Shown: positions 18,172 to 28,557, counted from the stretch's first letter. The stretch is 64,000 nucleotides of DNA from Sphingomonadaceae bacterium (GCA_020850455.1 JADZEQ010000001.1:1-64000); one strand, 5' to 3'. Numbers and translations: made by a program. Notes: generated by a model not told the origin, from the letters alone.

Positions 18172-19484
18172 GCGCCTTCCTTGGCCTCCGCCGTCGCGGC
18201 GGTACCGATGCTGCTGTCGATCAAACCGGCGCGCATCATCAGCCAAAATAGCAGGATACCGGGCAAAGCGGCTGCCGTTGTCAGCAGGTAGAAATTAAAG
18301 AAGCCCATATTTTCTACCATCGCACCGGCGGTTGTTCCGGTCAGGAAACGGCCAACGATGCTCGCCGCTGACGAAATCAGCGCATAATGCGCAGCGGTAA
18401 AACGCAAATTGCACAGCGCCGCGAAATAGGCGACCAGAACAACCCCGCCAATTCCGCTGGCAAAATTTTCAAAGGTAATCGCGGCGGCTAGCCCCATATT
18501 ATTGTGCCCCGCCTGCGCCAGAAGCGCGAAGCTGAAATTGGATATCATCATCAAAAGCAGGCTGAGCAAAACCGACCGTTTCAGGCCCAATTTGGCATAG
18601 AGGATACCACCTACAAATATACCGATGAGAAAGGCCCAGAATCCGACCCCGACGTCGTAAAGGGCAATCTCATCATTCGAAAAGCCCAGATCATCGAGCA
18701 ACAGGCGTAGCGTCAGATTGGCCAGCGTATCGCCAATTTTATGTAGCAGGATGAACAGCAGCACCAGCCACGCACCGTTACGGCTAAAGAATTCCCGAAA
18801 CGGTCCAATGATCGATTCACCGATATTAATCGCCTTGCGGGTTACCGCCTCCCGTCGGCGCGCCGGTTCGCCGCCCCACAATACGGCGATGACGGCGGGC
18901 ACCACAAAAATAGCACAGCTGAGGTACCCCACTGACCAGCCTTGACGCTGTGCAACGACGAGCGCCAAAGCCCCCGCCCCCGCCGAACCCAATCGCCAGC
19001 CATATTGGCTCATCCCCGCGCCAATCCCCTGCTGGTCAGGGCGCAAAATCTCAATCCGATAGGCGTCAATCACAATGTCAAATGTCGCCCCGGCAAAGCC
19101 GACGAGCACCGCAGCATAGACAAGGTACAACAGGCTCGCCTTAGGGTCTGCAAAGGCAAGATTGGCCAAAGCCAAAGCAACAAAAGATGCCGCCAGCAGC
19201 ATCCACGAAACGCGCTGTCCCAGCGCTCCCAGCATGGGGATGCGAACGCCATCGACAATCCATGCCCATAGAAATTTGAAATTATAGACAAGGAAGGCCA
19301 GCGTGAACGCCGTCACCGTCTTTTTATCAATGCCGTCCTGCGCCAGACGTGTGGTCAGCGTCGCGCCGATCATCGCATAGGGGAAGCCCGACGAAATGCC
19401 GATGAGCAGCGCAATCAGCGCCTCTTTCTCAAAATAAGGCGTGATTGCATCGAACCAGCTTTTCGTTGCGACCTGCTGACCCAT
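18168..19484 (-). CDS. ampG: AmpG-like MFS permease (muropeptide importer family)
   Basis: A 438-residue protein from ATG 19484, which has GGGGGA eight bases upstream (GTG 19490 is too close to it). About 12 membrane segments alternate through the protein. SSGFPYAMIGATLTTRL near the N-terminus and FTLAFLVYNFKFLWAWIVDG match AmpG, which imports 1,6-anhydro-muropeptides for cell-wall recycling and can affect beta-lactamase induction. The short C-terminus ends soon after the last helix. Other MFS transporters of the same subfamily cannot be excluded. Confidence 0.75.
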   Translation of the reverse strand: MGQQVATKSWFDAITPYFEKEALIALLIGISSGFPYAMIGATLTTRLAQDGIDKKTVTAFTLAFLVYNFKFLWAWIVDGVRIPMLGALGQRVSWMLLAASFVALALANLAFADPKASLLYLVYAAVLVGFAGATFDIVIDAYRIEILRPDQQGIGAGMSQYGWRLGSAGAGALALVVAQRQGWSVGYLSCAIFVVPAVIAVLWGGEPARRREAVTRKAINIGESIIGPFREFFSRNGAWLVLLFILLHKIGDTLANLTLRLLLDDLGFSNDEIALYDVGVGFWAFLIGIFVGGILYAKLGLKRSVLLSLLLMMISNFSFALLAQAGHNNMGLAAAITFENFASGIGGVVLVAYFAALCNLRFTAAHYALISSAASIVGRFLTGTTAGAMVENMGFFNFYLLTTAAALPGILLFWLMMRAGLIDSSIGTAATAEAKEGA

Positions 19485-19603
19485 AGTCACCGTCCCCCAG
19501 AATTTTGCCCATGCCTAACGGCAAAATTGCATTTGGCAAAAGCTTTGATGCAGGGAGCCTTAGCGATGGTGACTTTTGCCACATATTGCGCCAAAGGCCG
19601 CGC

Positions 19604-20449
19604 ATGGCCCATCCACCCCGCAACACCCCCGCTAGACCCCAAAGCAAAGCGCGCCCGACCCATCGAGCCGGTGCCCGTGCGCCACAAGCCGTCAGCGCCA
19701 AAATGCACACGACGCGTGAGGACGGTTTGCACCGTATCTCAAAATTGCTGGCACGTGCGGGCGTAGCCTCCCGCCGCGATGTTGAACGGATGATTGCCGA
19801 TGGTCGTGTCACGCTCCATGGCCAAATGGTCGAAAAACCGGCAACCTTGCTCGCCAACCTTGATGGTGTAGCGGTGGATGGCCAGCCCATTGGCGCGATG
19901 GAACAGACACGGCTATTTCTGTTCAACAAGCCGGTTACTGTTCTGACCGCCGCGCGCGACCCCGGTGGTCGCCAGACCATTTATGATATTTTGCCGTCCG
20001 AATTGCCGCGCCTGATGCCTATCGGCAGGCTCGATTTTATGACGGAAGGGCTGTTGCTGCTCACCAATGATGGCGCGCTCAAACGCGCGCTTGAATTGCC
20101 GCGCAGCGGCATTGCCCGCACCTATCGCGCGCGCGCCTTTGGCACCATCAGCCAGACGCAATTGGAAGATTTGATCGAAGGCATCACCATCGATGGCATA
20201 AATTATGGTCGGATTGATGCAAATCTCGAACGGCGCACCGGGCGAAACCAATGGATTGAAATGACCATCACAGAGGGGAAGAACCGTGAAGTTCGGCGGA
20301 TTTTGGAGCATCTGGGGCTAGAGGTATCGCGCCTTATCCGTACGCGCTATGGCCAATTCTCGCTGGGTGACGCACCCCCCGCCGCCATTGAGGAAGTGGC
20401 GCCGCGCGAGCTAAACGGTCTGCTACGCCAGCTTGGACTTGCCGAATGA
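19604..20449 (+). CDS. RluB/RsuA-family 23S rRNA pseudouridine synthase
   Basis: A 281-residue protein if started at ATG 19604, which has AAAGG six bases upstream; ATG 19703 and ATG 19511 are also in frame. An S4 RNA-binding domain occupies about 44-90 (ISKLLARAGVASRRDVERMI). The catalytic Asp is D144 in IGRLDFMTEGLLLLTNDG. Enzymes of this family convert one uridine to pseudouridine in 23S (RluB, RluE, RluF) or 16S (RsuA) rRNA; RluB is the best fit. It overlaps rsmD by 4 bases, making an rRNA-modification pair. Confidence 0.88.
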   Translation: MAHPPRNTPARPQSKARPTHRAGARAPQAVSAKMHTTREDGLHRISKLLARAGVASRRDVERMIADGRVTLHGQMVEKPATLLANLDGVAVDGQPIGAMEQTRLFLFNKPVTVLTAARDPGGRQTIYDILPSELPRLMPIGRLDFMTEGLLLLTNDGALKRALELPRSGIARTYRARAFGTISQTQLEDLIEGITIDGINYGRIDANLERRTGRNQWIEMTITEGKNREVRRILEHLGLEVSRLIRTRYGQFSLGDAPPAAIEEVAPRELNGLLRQLGLAE

Positions 20450-21015
20450 AGCCAGCAGGGACGGGGCAGATAAGGATTATCGCCGGGCAATGGCGTGGAC
20501 GCAAATTGCAAGCTCCTGCCGGGATTGTCACCCGCCCAACCGCTGATCGTGCGCGGGAAACGCTATTTTCAATGTTGGCGAGCCGCCTTGGCAGCTTTAC
20601 CGATTTACGCGTGGCCGACCTGTTCGCAGGTTCGGGCGCACTGGGGCTGGAGGCATTGTCGCGCGGTGCTGCGCATTGCAGCTTTGTTGACCAGGACGCG
20701 TCGGCCATCGCCGCCATCCGTGCCAATGTGCAGATATTAGGAGCTGAGGGGGCCGACATCCGTCAGGGCAACGCCGCCCGACCTGCCGGTACCGCGTCGC
20801 CATTCGACCTGTTACTCGCCGATCCGCCCTATGCCTTTACCGAAACGGCGGCATGGATGGATATGTTGGTGGCGCACAATTGGGTGGCCGAAAATAGCTG
20901 GCTGGCGCTGGAGCGCGGCGACGCCGAGATCGCGCTCGGCAATGGCTGGCGGGCGGAAACCAGCCGTCGCTGCGGCAAGGCATGGCTGCACTTCCTGCGC
21001 TACCAGCCGGAATAA
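20446..21015 (+). CDS. rsmD: 16S rRNA (guanine-N2)-methyltransferase RsmD
   Basis: A 189-residue protein. The SAM-binding motif is VADLFAGSGALGLEAL at about 56-71 and the catalytic NPPY-type motif is DPPY at 126-129. RsmD methylates G966 (E. coli numbering) of 16S rRNA in the assembled small subunit. The ATGA overlap with the pseudouridine synthase gene supports coupled expression. Confidence 0.92.
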   Translation: MKPAGTGQIRIIAGQWRGRKLQAPAGIVTRPTADRARETLFSMLASRLGSFTDLRVADLFAGSGALGLEALSRGAAHCSFVDQDASAIAAIRANVQILGAEGADIRQGNAARPAGTASPFDLLLADPPYAFTETAAWMDMLVAHNWVAENSWLALERGDAEIALGNGWRAETSRRCGKAWLHFLRYQPE

Positions 21016-21016
21016 T

Positions 21017-21031
21017 GTTCTTGTAATGTTC
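21017..21031 (+). promoter_or_regulatory. Candidate LexA box before the radical SAM gene
   Basis: GTTC-TTGTAAT-GTTC exactly fits the alphaproteobacterial SOS operator GTTC-N7-GTTC. It lies one base after the rsmD stop and 23 bases before ATG 21055. The same motif is present in front of lexA in this window, which indicates that this organism's LexA recognises it. About two chance matches are expected per 64 kb on both strands, so position is the main support. Confidence 0.55.
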
Positions 21032-21054
21032 TTTTCCTGCGATAAGATGGCGGG

Positions 21055-22155
21055 ATGGACGGCGCACCCTCCCCTCCCCAATCCCCGCCCGTAACCCGCG
21101 GGCGCGGCGCGCCGTCCAACCACCGCTCCACCCGCTTTGGTTTGGCGCAGAGGATTATTGATCCCGATTGGCTGGATGATGTGGGCCTGATCGACGGCGA
21201 ACAGCAGCGGGTACGCACCAGCGTTACCGCCGACCATGCAAAAAGCATTATTGCGCGCAATACATCGCCCGACATCGGTTTTTATCAGTCAATCAACATG
21301 TATCGCGGCTGTGAGCATGGCTGCATTTATTGCTATGCGCGCCCCAGCCACGCATGGTTCGACCTGTCGCCAGGGCTTGATTTTGAAACCCGGCTATTTG
21401 CCAAGCCCGATGCGGCAAAATTACTGGTGCGCGAGTTAGCGGCAAAAAACTATGCCCCGGCTCCTATAGCGATTGGCACCAACACCGACCCCTATCAGCC
21501 GATTGAACGCGACTGGCGATTAACCCGCGATATCATCGCGGTTTTGGCGCAATATCGCCACCCTCTGATTATTACGACCAAGTCGGACCGCATCATCCGC
21601 GACATTGATTTGCTGGCCCAAATGGCTGAACAAAATCTGGTACATGTGGCAATTTCGGTCACCACGCTCGACAATGGTCTCGCCCGTACGCTCGAACCGC
21701 GCGCACCACGGCCCGACCGTCGCTTGGCCGCAATAGCCGCACTATCAGCGGCGGGCATTCCGACGCAGGTCAACATCTCCCCCATCATTCCGGCGATCAC
21801 CGACAGCGAAATGGAAAATATCCTCGCCGTCGCGTGCGAAGCGGGTGCCTATCGCGCCAGCTATATTTTGCTGCGCCTGCCGCATGAAGTGGCGCCATTA
21901 TTCCGCGAATGGCTGCAGGCCCATTTCCCAGACCGCGCGGCCAAGGTGATGCACATCGTGCAGGATATGCGCGGCGGCCGTGACAACGACCCTGATTTCG
22001 GCAGCCGGATGCGCGGGCAAGGTGTGTGGGCGGATTTAACTCGCGCTCGCTTTCGCCGGGCGACACGCAATCTGGGACTCGACCAGCCTGCCGCCCCGCT
22101 CAACCAGCAAATCTTCACAGCCCCCGAACGCGGCGGGCAATTGCGTTTGCTATGA
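21055..22155 (+). CDS. PA0069-family radical SAM protein (SplB-like)
   Basis: A 366-residue protein. The iron-sulfur cluster motif is CEHGCIYC (C86, C90, C93), preceded by YQSINMYRG and followed by ARPSHAW, which is characteristic of the Rv2578c/PA0069 radical SAM family related to spore photoproduct lyase. The reaction of these proteins is unknown. The candidate LexA box directly upstream suggests a DNA-damage link, which would fit the SplB resemblance. It ends convergent with the acyl-CoA ligase gene, overlapping by 6 bases. Confidence 0.85.
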   Translation: MDGAPSPPQSPPVTRGRGAPSNHRSTRFGLAQRIIDPDWLDDVGLIDGEQQRVRTSVTADHAKSIIARNTSPDIGFYQSINMYRGCEHGCIYCYARPSHAWFDLSPGLDFETRLFAKPDAAKLLVRELAAKNYAPAPIAIGTNTDPYQPIERDWRLTRDIIAVLAQYRHPLIITTKSDRIIRDIDLLAQMAEQNLVHVAISVTTLDNGLARTLEPRAPRPDRRLAAIAALSAAGIPTQVNISPIIPAITDSEMENILAVACEAGAYRASYILLRLPHEVAPLFREWLQAHFPDRAAKVMHIVQDMRGGRDNDPDFGSRMRGQGVWADLTRARFRRATRNLGLDQPAAPLNQQIFTAPERGGQLRLL

Positions 22156-23769
22156 TGCGGCATCCAGACTGGCGAGCCGATAATCTTTATACGCGTCGCG
22201 CAGTTGTCGTTTGAGCAATTTGCCGGTCGCGGTGTGCGGCAAGTCATCGACAAATTTAATCTCATCCGGCAACCACCATTTGGCGACCGCACCCGACAAA
22301 TGACTGATAATTTGTTCGGCGCTGACATCGCTGCCAGCCTTGCGCACGACGAGTAAAATTGGCCGTTCATCCCATTTAGGGTGCGGCACACCCACGGCGG
22401 CTGCCTCCGCAACGCCGGGACAGCCCATCGCAGCATTTTCCAATTCGATTGAACTAATCCATTCCCCGCCGGATTTGATGACATCCTTGGCCCGGTCGGT
22501 GATCTGCATGACGCCATCGGGGTGCAAGATCGCGACATCGCCGGTATCAAACCATCCATCAAGGTCCGCCGCATCATGTTCGGCCTGAAAATAGCGTTGT
22601 ACGATCCATAGGCCGCGTACTTGTAATCGCCCGCTGGTCTTGCCGTCGCGCGGCAGAACGACATCGTCATCATCGACGGTGCGCAATTCGACGCCAAAGG
22701 GCACGCGGCCCTGCTTGGCGACCATGTCCACCTGTTGGTCAAAGGACATATCATCCCAACCATGCGGCATGGCCCCCATGGTTCCAATCGGCGACGTCTC
22801 GGTCATCCCCCACGCATGGGCGACGCGGATATTGTTCAACATTAGCCGCTCAATCATTGCGCGCGGTGCAGCCGACCCGCCGATCACCACATGCTTGAGC
22901 GCCCCATAATCACCGCCATTGGCATCCATATCGGCAAACATGGCGAGCCATACCGTCGGCACGCCCGCGCTGTGCGTCACTTTTTCATTACGAATCAAAC
23001 GCCACAACGCCGCCGCGTCGTTCGTCGCCGACATAACCATTTTGGCCCCCGCCGCAGCACAGCCATAGGGAAGACCCCATGCATTGGCGTGAAACATGGG
23101 AACCACCGGCAAGACATTGCTGCGCGATGCCATGTCAAAGACGTCGGGTTGCAACAAGGCATAGGCATGCAAGACATTGGTGCGATGCTGGTACAACACC
23201 CCCTTGGGGTTACCCGTCGTTCCGCTGGTATAACATAAGCCGCAAGCATCCCGTTCATCGATCGGCAGCCATTCGAAATGACCATCCTCTGCGGCTATCC
23301 AATCGCGGAACAAGCGATAGCCAAGGTCGCCTTGCCCATCATATTGGATAAAATGTTCCACCGTTGGCAGTTGCGGCTTCAACCGCTCGACAATCGGCGC
23401 AAACTGCCGATCGAACAGCAACACCCGATCCGCCGCATGGTTGATGATATAGACTAGTTGCTCGTCAAACAGGCGCGGGTTCACCGTATGCAGCACCGCC
23501 CCTGCCCCCGCGCTACCATACCAACTGACAAGGTGGTGGAGGTGGTTCATGGCGAGCGTCGCCACCCGATCCCCCTTTTTGATGCCGAGCCGCACCAGCG
23601 CCGCCGCCATTTGCCGCGCCATATGGTGTACAGCCGACCAATTGCTGCGTTCCTCAACGCCGTCAGCCCACAGCGTCACAATCTCCCGCGCGCCATGTTC
23701 GCGCGCCGCATGATCCACTAGCGCCGTCGTGACCAACTGCTGGTCAAGCTGCATCCCACCAATCAACAT
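22150..23769 (-). CDS. Acyl-CoA ligase (AMP-forming, medium/long-chain type)
   Basis: A 539-residue protein starting at ATG 23769 with GGGGAGTGAG upstream. The adenylation motif [12 protein letters not shown] is at about 179-190, with WGMTETSP (A5) and GWFDTGDVA (A7) further on and a C-terminal TGKLLKR catalytic lysine segment. It activates a fatty acid to acyl-CoA. Composition and length resemble the AlkK/FadD3-like medium- to long-chain branch, but substrate cannot be read from sequence. It follows dnaE by 39 bases and is probably the last gene of the lolC-dnaE transcript. Confidence 0.85.
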   Translation of the reverse strand: MLIGGMQLDQQLVTTALVDHAAREHGAREIVTLWADGVEERSNWSAVHHMARQMAAALVRLGIKKGDRVATLAMNHLHHLVSWYGSAGAGAVLHTVNPRLFDEQLVYIINHAADRVLLFDRQFAPIVERLKPQLPTVEHFIQYDGQGDLGYRLFRDWIAAEDGHFEWLPIDERDACGLCYTSGTTGNPKGVLYQHRTNVLHAYALLQPDVFDMASRSNVLPVVPMFHANAWGLPYGCAAAGAKMVMSATNDAAALWRLIRNEKVTHSAGVPTVWLAMFADMDANGGDYGALKHVVIGGSAAPRAMIERLMLNNIRVAHAWGMTETSPIGTMGAMPHGWDDMSFDQQVDMVAKQGRVPFGVELRTVDDDDVVLPRDGKTSGRLQVRGLWIVQRYFQAEHDAADLDGWFDTGDVAILHPDGVMQITDRAKDVIKSGGEWISSIELENAAMGCPGVAEAAAVGVPHPKWDERPILLVVRKAGSDVSAEQIISHLSGAVAKWWLPDEIKFVDDLPHTATGKLLKRQLRDAYKDYRLASLDAAS

Positions 23770-23808
23770 CTCACTCCCCTCTCCTGACCTATCGCCGCAA
23801 TCTTGCCG

Positions 23809-26800
23809 CTACGGGGCGGCATTTGGACGCAACGAAAAGCACATATCGCCAACCCCTGCCAGCCGTTCCAGCTTGTGCACCAATTCCTGATCCAATTGAA
23901 AATTTGAGCCAATTTCGATGTGATGGCTATCTAATTCTTCTGACAATTGCCCAGGCACCTCAACAACCACCTGTCCCGCGCCGCGACCATTGTCGTGCAG
24001 CAATTTGGCAAGCTCGGCGACCGCATCAGGGCGTTCAACGATAATTTTCAACAACAAGGGGCGCCGCGTCATCAACGCATCAAGTGCTTCAACCCGACGC
24101 ACAGCGATGCGCGGCGTCTCATCTCCTTCGCGCCAATCCATTTCGACCTGCATCAGCGCGCATCGGCCAGTCTCCGCCATTTCCTCCAGCACGGCACAGC
24201 TCGCTTCGTCAAAACAACTTGCGCGAAACTGTCCTGTCCGATCAGAAAAACTTGCCTGAATATAGCGATTGCCGCGCTGCGACACCTGCGCCTTAGCTCC
24301 CTCTACCAGCGCAGCCATCCTCGCCGAACGGCGCTCACCGGGCGGCGCGGGCGTCATCGCGCAAATATCGACAAAGCTTTGCACCTGCATGCCGTCCGTC
24401 AGCGCAGCATATTGCGAAATGGGATGCGCCGAAAAATAAAAGCCAAAGGCATCGCGCTCTGCCGCCATCACCTCGGCGAGTGACCACGGCGCAGCGTCCG
24501 GCAAATGAACTTTGGGCATGGCAATATCATCACCGCCGAACAGGCCGCCTTGTCCTGTTTCACGCGCGCTTGCTGCCTGTTGCGCGGCCGCCAAAATTGC
24601 ATCTGCCCCGCCGTGGGCACGGCTTCGGCTGTCGCACAACATATCCAACGCGCCGCCAGCGGCCAACGCCTCCATCTGCCGCCGGTTGAGCAGGCGCGCG
24701 TCCACTCGCTCGACAAAATTATCGAGACTGACGAACGCCCCGTGCAGCTGGCGTTCGGTGACCAGATTTTCCATTGCCTTTTCGCCGACACCCTTAAGCC
24801 CGCCAAGGCCGAAACGTACCGCCAGCCCCCCGTCACGCAGCTCTACGCCAAATGCAGCCTCGCTATTGTTGATGCAGGGGGGCAAAATCTCGACGTCCAT
24901 TCGCCGGGCATCTTCGACAAACAGGGACAATTTATCTGTCAGATGAATGTCATAGCTCATCGATGCGGCAAAAAATTCATGCGGATAATGTGCCTTGAGC
25001 CATGCCGTTTGATAGGCGAGCAACGCATAAGCCGCCGCATGGCTTTTGTTAAAGCCATAACCGGCGAATTTATCGATAAGGTCGAACAGGGCATTTGCTC
25101 TATCCGGCTCGATACCATGCTGTGTTTGACACCCGGCAACGAAAACGGAGCGCTGCTCGTCCATTTCCGCCTGTATCTTTTTACCCATCGCACGGCGTAA
25201 CACGTCCGCACCGCCGAGCGAATAGCCGGCCAGAATCTGCGCGGCCTGCATCACCTGTTCCTGATAGACAAAGATGCCATATGTTTCGGCTAGCAGTTCT
25301 TCGAGTAAGGGATGCGGATATTCGACCGGCTCGCGACCATTTTTGCGCGCGCCGAACAGGGGAATATTGTCCATCGGTCCCGGTCGGTAGAGTGCCACAA
25401 GTGCGATGATATCGCCAAAATTTGACGGGCGGACGGCCGACAGAGTCCGGCGCATCCCTTCCGATTCCAATTGGAAAACACCAACTGTTTCACCGCGTTG
25501 CAGCAGTGCATAAACCGCTGGATCATCCCATGTGAGTTGCGACAGATCGACTGTTACCCCACGCAGCGCGAGGAGGCGCACGGCTTCCTTGAGCACGGAC
25601 AGCGTCTTGAGACCCAAAAAATCGAACTTCACCAACCCGGCCTGTTCGACATATTTCATATCGAATTGGGTCACTGGCATGTCCGAACGCGGGTCGCGGT
25701 AAAGCGGGACCAATTCGGCCAACGGGCGGTCGCCGATCACCACACCCGCCGCATGGGTCGAGCTGTGGCGGGGCAAGCCCTCCAACTTTTTGGCCATATC
25801 GAACAAGCGGCGCACATTGTCGCTGCGTCGATATTCTTCGTTTAATTGCGCGACACCGTTCATCGCGCGTTCGAGATTCCAAGGGTCTGTCGGGTGGCTC
25901 GGGACGAGTTTGGCCAGCCGGTCAACCTGCGAATAGCTCATTTGCAGTACACGCCCGGTATCCTTCAATACCGCGCGCGCCTTCATCGTCCCAAAGGTGA
26001 TGATCTGCGCGACTGTATCGTCACCATATTTTTCCTGCACATAGCGAATAACTTCGCCCCGCCGCGTTTCACAAAAGTCGATATCAAAGTCGGGCATGGA
26101 AACACGTTCAGGGTTCAAAAACCGTTCGAACAATAGCCCCAAAGCGAGGGGGTCAAGGTCGGTGATGGTGAGCGCCCAAGCAACAACGCTGCCCGCCCCG
26201 GATCCACGTCCCGGGCCGACGGGTATATCCTGCTGCTTGGCCCATTTGATAAAGTCGGCAACGATCAGAAAATAGCCCGAAAAACCCATCTCGGTGATGA
26301 CATGCGTCTCAAATTCGAGCCGCGTGAAATAATCGGCAAAATGCGCCTCTATGGCGGCATCATCGCCATCATGGCGCGCCCGTAATCGCGCAATCAGGCC
26401 AGCACGCGCATCATCGCGCAATTGTGCGGCCTCCCCTTCGCGATCGCCAGCGATGGAGGGTAATATTGGGTCGCGGCTCGGCGCGCGGACACCGCAGCGC
26501 TGCGCAATCAACAGGCTGTTGGTGATGGCTTCCGGCAAATCGGCAAACAAATCCTCCATTGCATCGGCCGGTTTCATCCAAGCCTGGGGTGAACTGTGGC
26601 GACGCTCCGCCGCCTCCAAATAGGTTGATTGCGCAATGCACAGCAACGCGTCATGCGCCGCATGAAAATCGGGCGTTTCAAAGCAGCACGGGTTGGTGGC
26701 GACCAATGCAATATCGCGCGCATAGGCGATGCGCACCAGCGCATCCTCTGCCGCATCCTCTGCCGCATCGCCGCGGCGCGACACTTCGATGTAGAGGCGG

Positions 26801-27303
26801 TCGCCAAAAATCGCCTGCAAATGGTCGCAATATGCCTCCGCAGCGACGCTCTGCCCGCCAGCTTCCAGCCTGACCAGCGCACCATCGGCACCCGCTGTCA
26901 GGCATATCAATCCATCCGACAATTGTCCCAGTGTCACAAAATCGACATGGGGGCCGACGGCGCTGGCGCCACCATCGACGTGCGCCTTGCTGACTAAGCG
27001 GCAGAGATTGGCGTAGCCCGCTTCGTTTTGGGCGAGCAGTGCTAACCAATCGACACCATCCCCCCCGCCAATATCGGCGGGACGGGCGACGGCCAACAGG
27101 CTCCCGATGATCGGCTGAACGCCCGCACGAAAGCAGGCATCCGAAAATGTCATCGCCGCATAAAGTCCGTTGCGATCCACCACTGCGGCTGCTGGAAATC
27201 CATGCTGCTTCGCCGCTTGGGCGATAGCTTTGGGCGCAAACGCCCCCTCCAGCATCGAAAAGCTTGAAAATATGCGCAGAGGGACAAAGGGGGCGTGGGC
27301 CAT
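23809..27303 (-). CDS. dnaE: DNA polymerase III alpha subunit
   Basis: A 1164-residue protein of normal DnaE length. An N-terminal PHP domain starts at PLRIFSSFSMLEGA. The palm-domain catalytic Asp pair is in MPDFDIDFCE (D405, D407), and FDFLGLKTL carries the third acid. C-terminal OB-fold and tail end with the beta-clamp-binding region. It is the replicative polymerase. Residues near 185-195 contain AAEDAAED, encoded by a 12-base tandem repeat at about 26741-26766. It follows the glutathione peroxidase gene by 77 bases. Confidence 0.97.
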   Translation of the reverse strand: MAHAPFVPLRIFSSFSMLEGAFAPKAIAQAAKQHGFPAAAVVDRNGLYAAMTFSDACFRAGVQPIIGSLLAVARPADIGGGDGVDWLALLAQNEAGYANLCRLVSKAHVDGGASAVGPHVDFVTLGQLSDGLICLTAGADGALVRLEAGGQSVAAEAYCDHLQAIFGDRLYIEVSRRGDAAEDAAEDALVRIAYARDIALVATNPCCFETPDFHAAHDALLCIAQSTYLEAAERRHSSPQAWMKPADAMEDLFADLPEAITNSLLIAQRCGVRAPSRDPILPSIAGDREGEAAQLRDDARAGLIARLRARHDGDDAAIEAHFADYFTRLEFETHVITEMGFSGYFLIVADFIKWAKQQDIPVGPGRGSGAGSVVAWALTITDLDPLALGLLFERFLNPERVSMPDFDIDFCETRRGEVIRYVQEKYGDDTVAQIITFGTMKARAVLKDTGRVLQMSYSQVDRLAKLVPSHPTDPWNLERAMNGVAQLNEEYRRSDNVRRLFDMAKKLEGLPRHSSTHAAGVVIGDRPLAELVPLYRDPRSDMPVTQFDMKYVEQAGLVKFDFLGLKTLSVLKEAVRLLALRGVTVDLSQLTWDDPAVYALLQRGETVGVFQLESEGMRRTLSAVRPSNFGDIIALVALYRPGPMDNIPLFGARKNGREPVEYPHPLLEELLAETYGIFVYQEQVMQAAQILAGYSLGGADVLRRAMGKKIQAEMDEQRSVFVAGCQTQHGIEPDRANALFDLIDKFAGYGFNKSHAAAYALLAYQTAWLKAHYPHEFFAASMSYDIHLTDKLSLFVEDARRMDVEILPPCINNSEAAFGVELRDGGLAVRFGLGGLKGVGEKAMENLVTERQLHGAFVSLDNFVERVDARLLNRRQMEALAAGGALDMLCDSRSRAHGGADAILAAAQQAASARETGQGGLFGGDDIAMPKVHLPDAAPWSLAEVMAAERDAFGFYFSAHPISQYAALTDGMQVQSFVDICAMTPAPPGERRSARMAALVEGAKAQVSQRGNRYIQASFSDRTGQFRASCFDEASCAVLEEMAETGRCALMQVEMDWREGDETPRIAVRRVEALDALMTRRPLLLKIIVERPDAVAELAKLLHDNGRGAGQVVVEVPGQLSEELDSHHIEIGSNFQLDQELVHKLERLAGVGDMCFSLRPNAAP

Positions 27304-27380
27304 GCGTCAACTGTAACGCTGCGCGATGATTCGACCAGCCCTTGCCAGCGTCCGCGAACAATAATATCGGCGCGGCGCGT

Positions 27381-27863
27381 TTAGCCGAGCAATCCCTCAA
27401 TCTCTTGCCGCAGCAATTCGGGACGCACGGTCGGCGCGTGCCGCGAAACAACTTTGCCCGATCGGTCGATCAGAAACTTGGTAAAATTCCACTTGATTGC
27501 GCCGATGCCCAACAGGCCGGTTTGTTCCTTTTTCAGCCATTGCCATAGCGGGTCAGCCGCGGCACCATTGACGTCGACCTTGGCGAATAATGGAAAGCTG
27601 ACATCATAGGTCAGCGAACAGAAATTACGTATTTCCTCTGCGTCGCCGGGCTCCTGCGCACCAAATTGGTTGCATGGAAAGGCGAGCACCTCAAACCCGC
27701 GATCCTTATAATCGCGGTACATGGCTTCCAATTCGGCATATTGCGGCGTGAAGCCGCATTTGGACGCCGTATTGACCACCAACAACACTTTGCCCAGATG
27801 CGCGGCCATTTCCGCTCGCGCACCACCCGGTAAGCCAACCGAAAAATCACTCAATACAGCCAT
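27381..27863 (-). CDS. Glutathione peroxidase family thiol peroxidase
   Basis: A 160-residue protein starting at ATG 27863; the frame runs on upstream only over lolD. The peroxidatic residue is Cys, C36 in VNTASKCGFTPQY, with Gln 66 in FPCNQFG and Trp 125 in IKWNFTKFL completing the usual catalytic set. Bacterial Cys-type enzymes of this family often use thioredoxin to reduce peroxides. It sits between lolD (10 bases upstream) and dnaE on the same strand, an unusual place for it and a hint that peroxide defence is co-transcribed with the replicase. Confidence 0.9.
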   Translation of the reverse strand: MAVLSDFSVGLPGGARAEMAAHLGKVLLVVNTASKCGFTPQYAELEAMYRDYKDRGFEVLAFPCNQFGAQEPGDAEEIRNFCSLTYDVSFPLFAKVDVNGAAADPLWQWLKKEQTGLLGIGAIKWNFTKFLIDRSGKVVSRHAPTVRPELLRQEIEGLLG

Positions 27864-27873
27864 TGCTTGCTCC

Positions 27874-28557
27874 CTAAGTTTCGGGTTCAAGCCCCCCGTT
27901 GTGCAAACGTAGCACATGGTCCATGCGCTTTGCCAGTTGCTCATTATGGGTGGCGACGAGCGCGGCGGATTTTTGCGCACGCACCAATTGGACAAATTGG
28001 TCAAACACATGCGCGGCGGTCGCTTCGTCCAAATTGCCAGTAGGTTCGTCCGCGAGTACCAGTCGTGGCTGATTGGCGAGCGCACGGGCGACCGCAACAC
28101 GTTGCTGTTCCCCCCCCGATAATTGTGATGGCTTGTGATGGAGGCGAGCAGCCAGCCCCAATTCGCCCAGCAAATGTTCCGCGCGCATCGCCGCCGCGAC
28201 GCCATCGCGACCACAAATAAGCTGCGGCATCACAACATTTTCAAGCGCGGTAAAATCCGGCAGCAAATGGTGAAACTGATAAATGAATCCCAGCTTTTCG
28301 CGGCGCACTCTTGTGCGCTCCGCCGCATCCATGATGCCAACAATTTCACCATCAATGACGATATTTCCGTCAAACCCCCCTTCGAGTAAGCCGACCGCTT
28401 GCAACAAGGTCGATTTGCCCGCACCTGATGCCCCAAGCAACGCGACGACCTGCCCCGGTTGCAATGCCAGCGACACAGATTTCAACACCTCTATTTGGGT
28501 GTCGCCCTGCATAAAACTGCGGCTAAGGCCGCGCACATCGAGCACCAGGTCATTCAT
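27874..28557 (-). CDS. lolD: Lipoprotein-releasing ABC transporter ATP-binding protein LolD
   Basis: A 227-residue ATPase. Walker A is [10 protein letters not shown] at 41-50, the signature is LSGGEQQR, and Walker B is [11 protein letters not shown]. With the LolC/E membrane subunit it extracts lipoproteins from the inner membrane to LolA. Its start overlaps the lolC stop by 8 bases, and the pairing with a LolC-type permease separates it from other MacB-like ATPases. Confidence 0.92.
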   Translation of the reverse strand: MNDLVLDVRGLSRSFMQGDTQIEVLKSVSLALQPGQVVALLGASGAGKSTLLQAVGLLEGGFDGNIVIDGEIVGIMDAAERTRVRREKLGFIYQFHHLLPDFTALENVVMPQLICGRDGVAAAMRAEHLLGELGLAARLHHKPSQLSGGEQQRVAVARALANQPRLVLADEPTGNLDEATAAHVFDQFVQLVRAQKSAALVATHNEQLAKRMDHVLRLHNGGLEPET

